A DNA stretch of 64,000 nucleotides from Legionellales bacterium (GTDB lineage Bacteria; Pseudomonadota; Gammaproteobacteria; JAGOUN01): positions 1-64,000 of the forward strand of contig JAIXPZ010000076.1 of NCBI GenBank assembly GCA_027486005.1, read 5' to 3'. Shown here piece after piece: positions 61,885-64,000 of the stretch. How positions within the stretch are numbered: position 1 is the first letter of the stretch; the number at the start of each line of letters is the position of its first letter. A model generated the notes under the pieces. It ran no database searches, was not told the origin of the DNA, and saw only the letters and a list, made by a program, of their open reading frames with translations. The position numbers were made by a program, and so were the translations under genes.

Positions 61885-63114
61885 TTACGATGCACTTTGT
61901 TCAAGAGCAGATTTATCACTGTCAACAATAGGTGCTTTTTCTAAATTTATTGCCGCTCGATTCTTAGATAAAGAAAAGAATTGATCTAATGGCAGATTAA
62001 TTAAACTGTTGGATTGTTTGGTATCAAGCAAAATCTTACTGGTATTTGATAACACCTCCTGCATCATTTCAAGATACATTCTATCTTTAGTAATCACAGG
62101 TGCTTGTTGATATACACTTAACAGCGCGAGATAACTTGCAACATCCGCTTGTGAATTCAAGATAACTTCTTGCTGATAAGCTTGTGCTTGAGCAAGAATA
62201 CGGTTTCTTCCACCTTCTGCAATCGGAATCACTTTGCGCGCATAAGCTTGCGCTTGTTGAATATAACGCTGCTCATCTTGACCCGCTTGCACAACATCTA
62301 AGAAAGCATCTGCGACTTCTTCAGGCGCCTGTACTTTACGCACGTTAACAGCAACAACCTCAATTCCCGCTTGATAACTATTCATCATGGCTTGTAGATG
62401 CGTTTTTACATCTAAAGTTAAGCGATCTCGCCCTACTGTTAATACAGAGTTTAATCGCATTGCACCAATAACCTCAGAAAGGGCAGCCGATGCCGCTTGC
62501 TCTAAAGTCGTGGCCCCACCCACGATGTTAAATAAATACTGTTTTGGGTCTATTATGCGATATTGTACACTCAATTCTGCGTTCACTACATTTTTATCAG
62601 TATCGTCGTCTACATCAGATACGGGCGCACTATATGCATTTTCAACTGGAATTGATTGCTGTTGATTTTCATCATCGGAAGACTGAGTTAAATAATCTGC
62701 TCCAAAACTAAATGAGCTAACTTGCTGAATATTGACTTTCGTATAACTTTCAATGCCACGAGGCACCCAATGCGGCCCGGGGGCTACCGTACCTACATAC
62801 TGGCCAAATCGCAAAATCACTGCTTCTTCTGCAGGCTTTACAATAAAGAAACCTAAAGCTGCCCAAATAACAATAATCACAGCACAAAAAACTAATGCCA
62901 GAAATGAAAAATTTGAAGCGACAGGTGATTGCTGTGAAGTATACGGACGCTTATCTCCATCGCCATTTAATAGCTTTTTTAGTTTACGCAGTAGATCTGC
63001 TATAACTTTATCAAGCTCAGGAGGTTTTTTTTCACTACCTGGCCAAGGATCTCGACGCAAAATACTGCGACGCCAAAAATCTCGATGCCAGATTGCTCGA
63101 TAAGGTTGACTCAT
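61885..63114 (-). CDS. hflK: Membrane protease modulator HflK
   Basis: HflK pairs with HflC. The N-terminal cytoplasmic part contains WRRSILRRDPWPGSEKKPPE and LRKLKKLLNG, then one membrane helix (FSFLALVFCAVIIVIWAALG), FFIVKPAEEAVILRFGQYVG and the SPFH domain (TVAPGPHWVPRGIESYTKVN). A polar insert of about 25 residues (SSDDENQQQ to VDDDTD) within the SPFH domain is longer than usual. I start at ATG 63114 (409 aa); TTG 63147 would add 11 residues. hfq lies directly upstream, with no hflX between. Confidence 0.94.
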   Translation of the reverse strand: MSQPYRAIWHRDFWRRSILRRDPWPGSEKKPPELDKVIADLLRKLKKLLNGDGDKRPYTSQQSPVASNFSFLALVFCAVIIVIWAALGFFIVKPAEEAVILRFGQYVGTVAPGPHWVPRGIESYTKVNIQQVSSFSFGADYLTQSSDDENQQQSIPVENAYSAPVSDVDDDTDKNVVNAELSVQYRIIDPKQYLFNIVGGATTLEQAASAALSEVIGAMRLNSVLTVGRDRLTLDVKTHLQAMMNSYQAGIEVVAVNVRKVQAPEEVADAFLDVVQAGQDEQRYIQQAQAYARKVIPIAEGGRNRILAQAQAYQQEVILNSQADVASYLALLSVYQQAPVITKDRMYLEMMQEVLSNTSKILLDTKQSNSLINLPLDQFFSLSKNRAAINLEKAPIVDSDKSALEQSAS

Positions 63115-63192
63115 AACACCACACTCACTGCTTTCAATAAAACCCAAGGGGTGTTGATTCTAATGAGCAGTGACCTAAGGTGCAACAAAAGT

Positions 63193-63444
63193 TTAAGCAT
63201 CTGACCCATCTAAATCAAATGGCATTGGCGGCATTGGCGCCATTGGCCTAGAAGGGACAATCGTCGAGATGGCATGCTTATACACCATTTGACTAATATT
63301 ACTCTTTAAAATGATCACATATTGGTCGAAGGATTCAATTTCGCCTTGCAGCTTGATCCCATTCACCAAATAAATTGCCACCTGTATCGCCTCTTTTCTT
63401 AACATATTAAGAAAAGGCTCTTGTAAAGATAAGCCTTTCGCCAT
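63193..63444 (-). CDS. hfq: RNA chaperone Hfq
   Basis: Hfq is the hexameric Sm-like protein that pairs small RNAs with mRNAs. It begins [20 protein letters not shown], with Sm1 [20 protein letters not shown] and Sm2 [14 protein letters not shown]. Lys57-His58 of the U-binding site are present in VYKHAIS. At 83 aa its C-terminal tail is short and Pro/Met-rich ([16 protein letters not shown]). AGGGAG precedes the start. Confidence 0.97.
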   Translation of the reverse strand: MAKGLSLQEPFLNMLRKEAIQVAIYLVNGIKLQGEIESFDQYVIILKSNISQMVYKHAISTIVPSRPMAPMPPMPFDLDGSDA

Positions 63445-63662
63445 AAATCTACTCCCTTATTAAAACAGTTATTTTTCAGTACAATACGTTCGGTGAAACG
63501 ACCGTAGATTAGGAAGCCTTTACCGAATTCTTTCTGATCAAAATGGTCAGAGGAGAATAAGATAGCAGAAATTGCTGCCATTTAAAATTTATTGTAGAAT
63601 TATTTGTTGGCTTTGTATTTGAAGTCTCCTTCGTTGAATGCGGATTGTCAAGGTATGCGCCT

Positions 63663-64000
63663 ATGGAAAGCCAAAAAAGCAGAATATGTTCAGTTTGTCG
63701 CCAAACCAGGCCCGCTCAACATTTCCCAAAGATGACCAGGGCTGGGCGCCTGTTATCACGAGCCAACATTTGCTTAATGTGTCGCGCTGCTTCGAGCCGT
63801 AATACCGAAGAAAATGATGAGGGCGGCGGCGGGGGAAAGCAACTGCAACACGGTAGAAATACCGAAAATCTACTCTATGAGATGGAATTAGAGGCTGCCC
63901 TACAAAAAGAACTCGAAAGCCTTAACCAGGATGCACAAAAAAAAGATATTTTTGGGGCGTCTGTAGCACTTACTGACGAGAAAAAAAAACAAGCCGCCCA
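63663..64000 (+). CDS. Unknown protein with zinc-ribbon-like cysteines (3' end outside window)
   Basis: An open frame runs from ATG 63663 to the window edge (112 codons, no stop). The N-terminus has the pattern CSVC ... about 27 residues ... CLMC (ESQKSRICSVCRQTRPAQHF; LSRANICLMCRAAS), consistent with a four-cysteine zinc-binding module. A glycine run (GGGGG) separates it from a charged, coiled-coil-like stretch (LYEMELEAALQKELESLNQD). It is divergent from hfq. I do not recognise the family, and the start is uncertain because no strong ribosome site is visible. Confidence 0.6.
   Translation, partial: MESQKSRICSVCRQTRPAQHFPKMTRAGRLLSRANICLMCRAASSRNTEENDEGGGGGKQLQHGRNTENLLYEMELEAALQKELESLNQDAQKKDIFGASVALTDEKKKQAA

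Overview
The window looks like chromosome from an AT-rich gammaproteobacterium, probably of the Legionellales/Coxiella kind. The evidence is the gammaproteobacterial housekeeping clusters (ffh-rpsP-rimM-trmD-rplS; rpsF-rpsR-rplI-dnaB; hisS-yfgM-bamB-der; hfq-hflK-hflC-purA; dapA next to a bamC-like lipoprotein gene), the low G+C, and large helical-repeat proteins of a kind known from host-associated relatives. The taxonomic call is inference; no rRNA is present.

Layout. 1-0.8 kb: an internally deleted IS6 remnant. 0.8-16.5 kb: mostly housekeeping (murF, recJ, a CorC-type transporter, ffh to rplS, cinA-like, mtnN, tadA, xseA), with a cytochrome P450, a sugar-porter MFS gene and a small lysine-rich histone-like gene. 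16.5-22.2 kb: accessory stretch with a 470-aa unknown protein ending in an overlapping PSAP/PPLY motif, an 865-aa helical-repeat protein with a RAP domain, and an Rpn-family nuclease gene with what looks like an intragenic small gene. 22.3-23.6 kb: dapA and a bamC-like gene encoding only the N-terminal part of BamC. 23.6-26.8 kb: a mobile-element graveyard (3' end of a group II intron, IS21 istA, tyrosine recombinase, IS630 fragments) surrounding an intact two-gene unit: a J-domain protein with a glycine-rich linker and a toxin-like C-terminal domain, overlapped by 4 bases by a candidate immunity gene.

26.9-35.3 kb: ndk, rlmN, an unknown gene, pgeF, a short rodZ, hisS, yfgM, bamB, der. 35.3-38.6 kb: a four-gene light-repair operon (DUF2805, iron-sulfur photolyase-related protein, DCC-family protein, renalase-like flavoprotein). 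39-45.4 kb: an APC permease, radA, dnaB, rplI, a membrane protein, rpsR, rpsF, and tRNA-Met. 45.6-49.9 kb: GH3 glucosidase and recG. 49.9-59.2 kb: one long minus-strand R64/TCP-like type IVb pilus operon (PilL-, PilN-, PilO-, PilP-, PilQ-, PilR-like and five prepilin-like proteins). 59.3-63.4 kb: purA, a palindrome-bounded MITE-like element with a 105-bp tandem duplication, hflC, hflK, hfq. The window ends inside an unknown gene with a zinc-ribbon-like cysteine pattern.

The best candidates for undescribed biology are the J-domain toxin-like/immunity pair (24.8-26.4 kb), the Rpn gene with its internal Shine-Dalgarno and 12-bp repeats (21.2-22.2 kb), the RAP-domain and PSAP/PPLY proteins (16.6-20.9 kb), and the pilus operon whose last three prepilins lack the usual Glu5.
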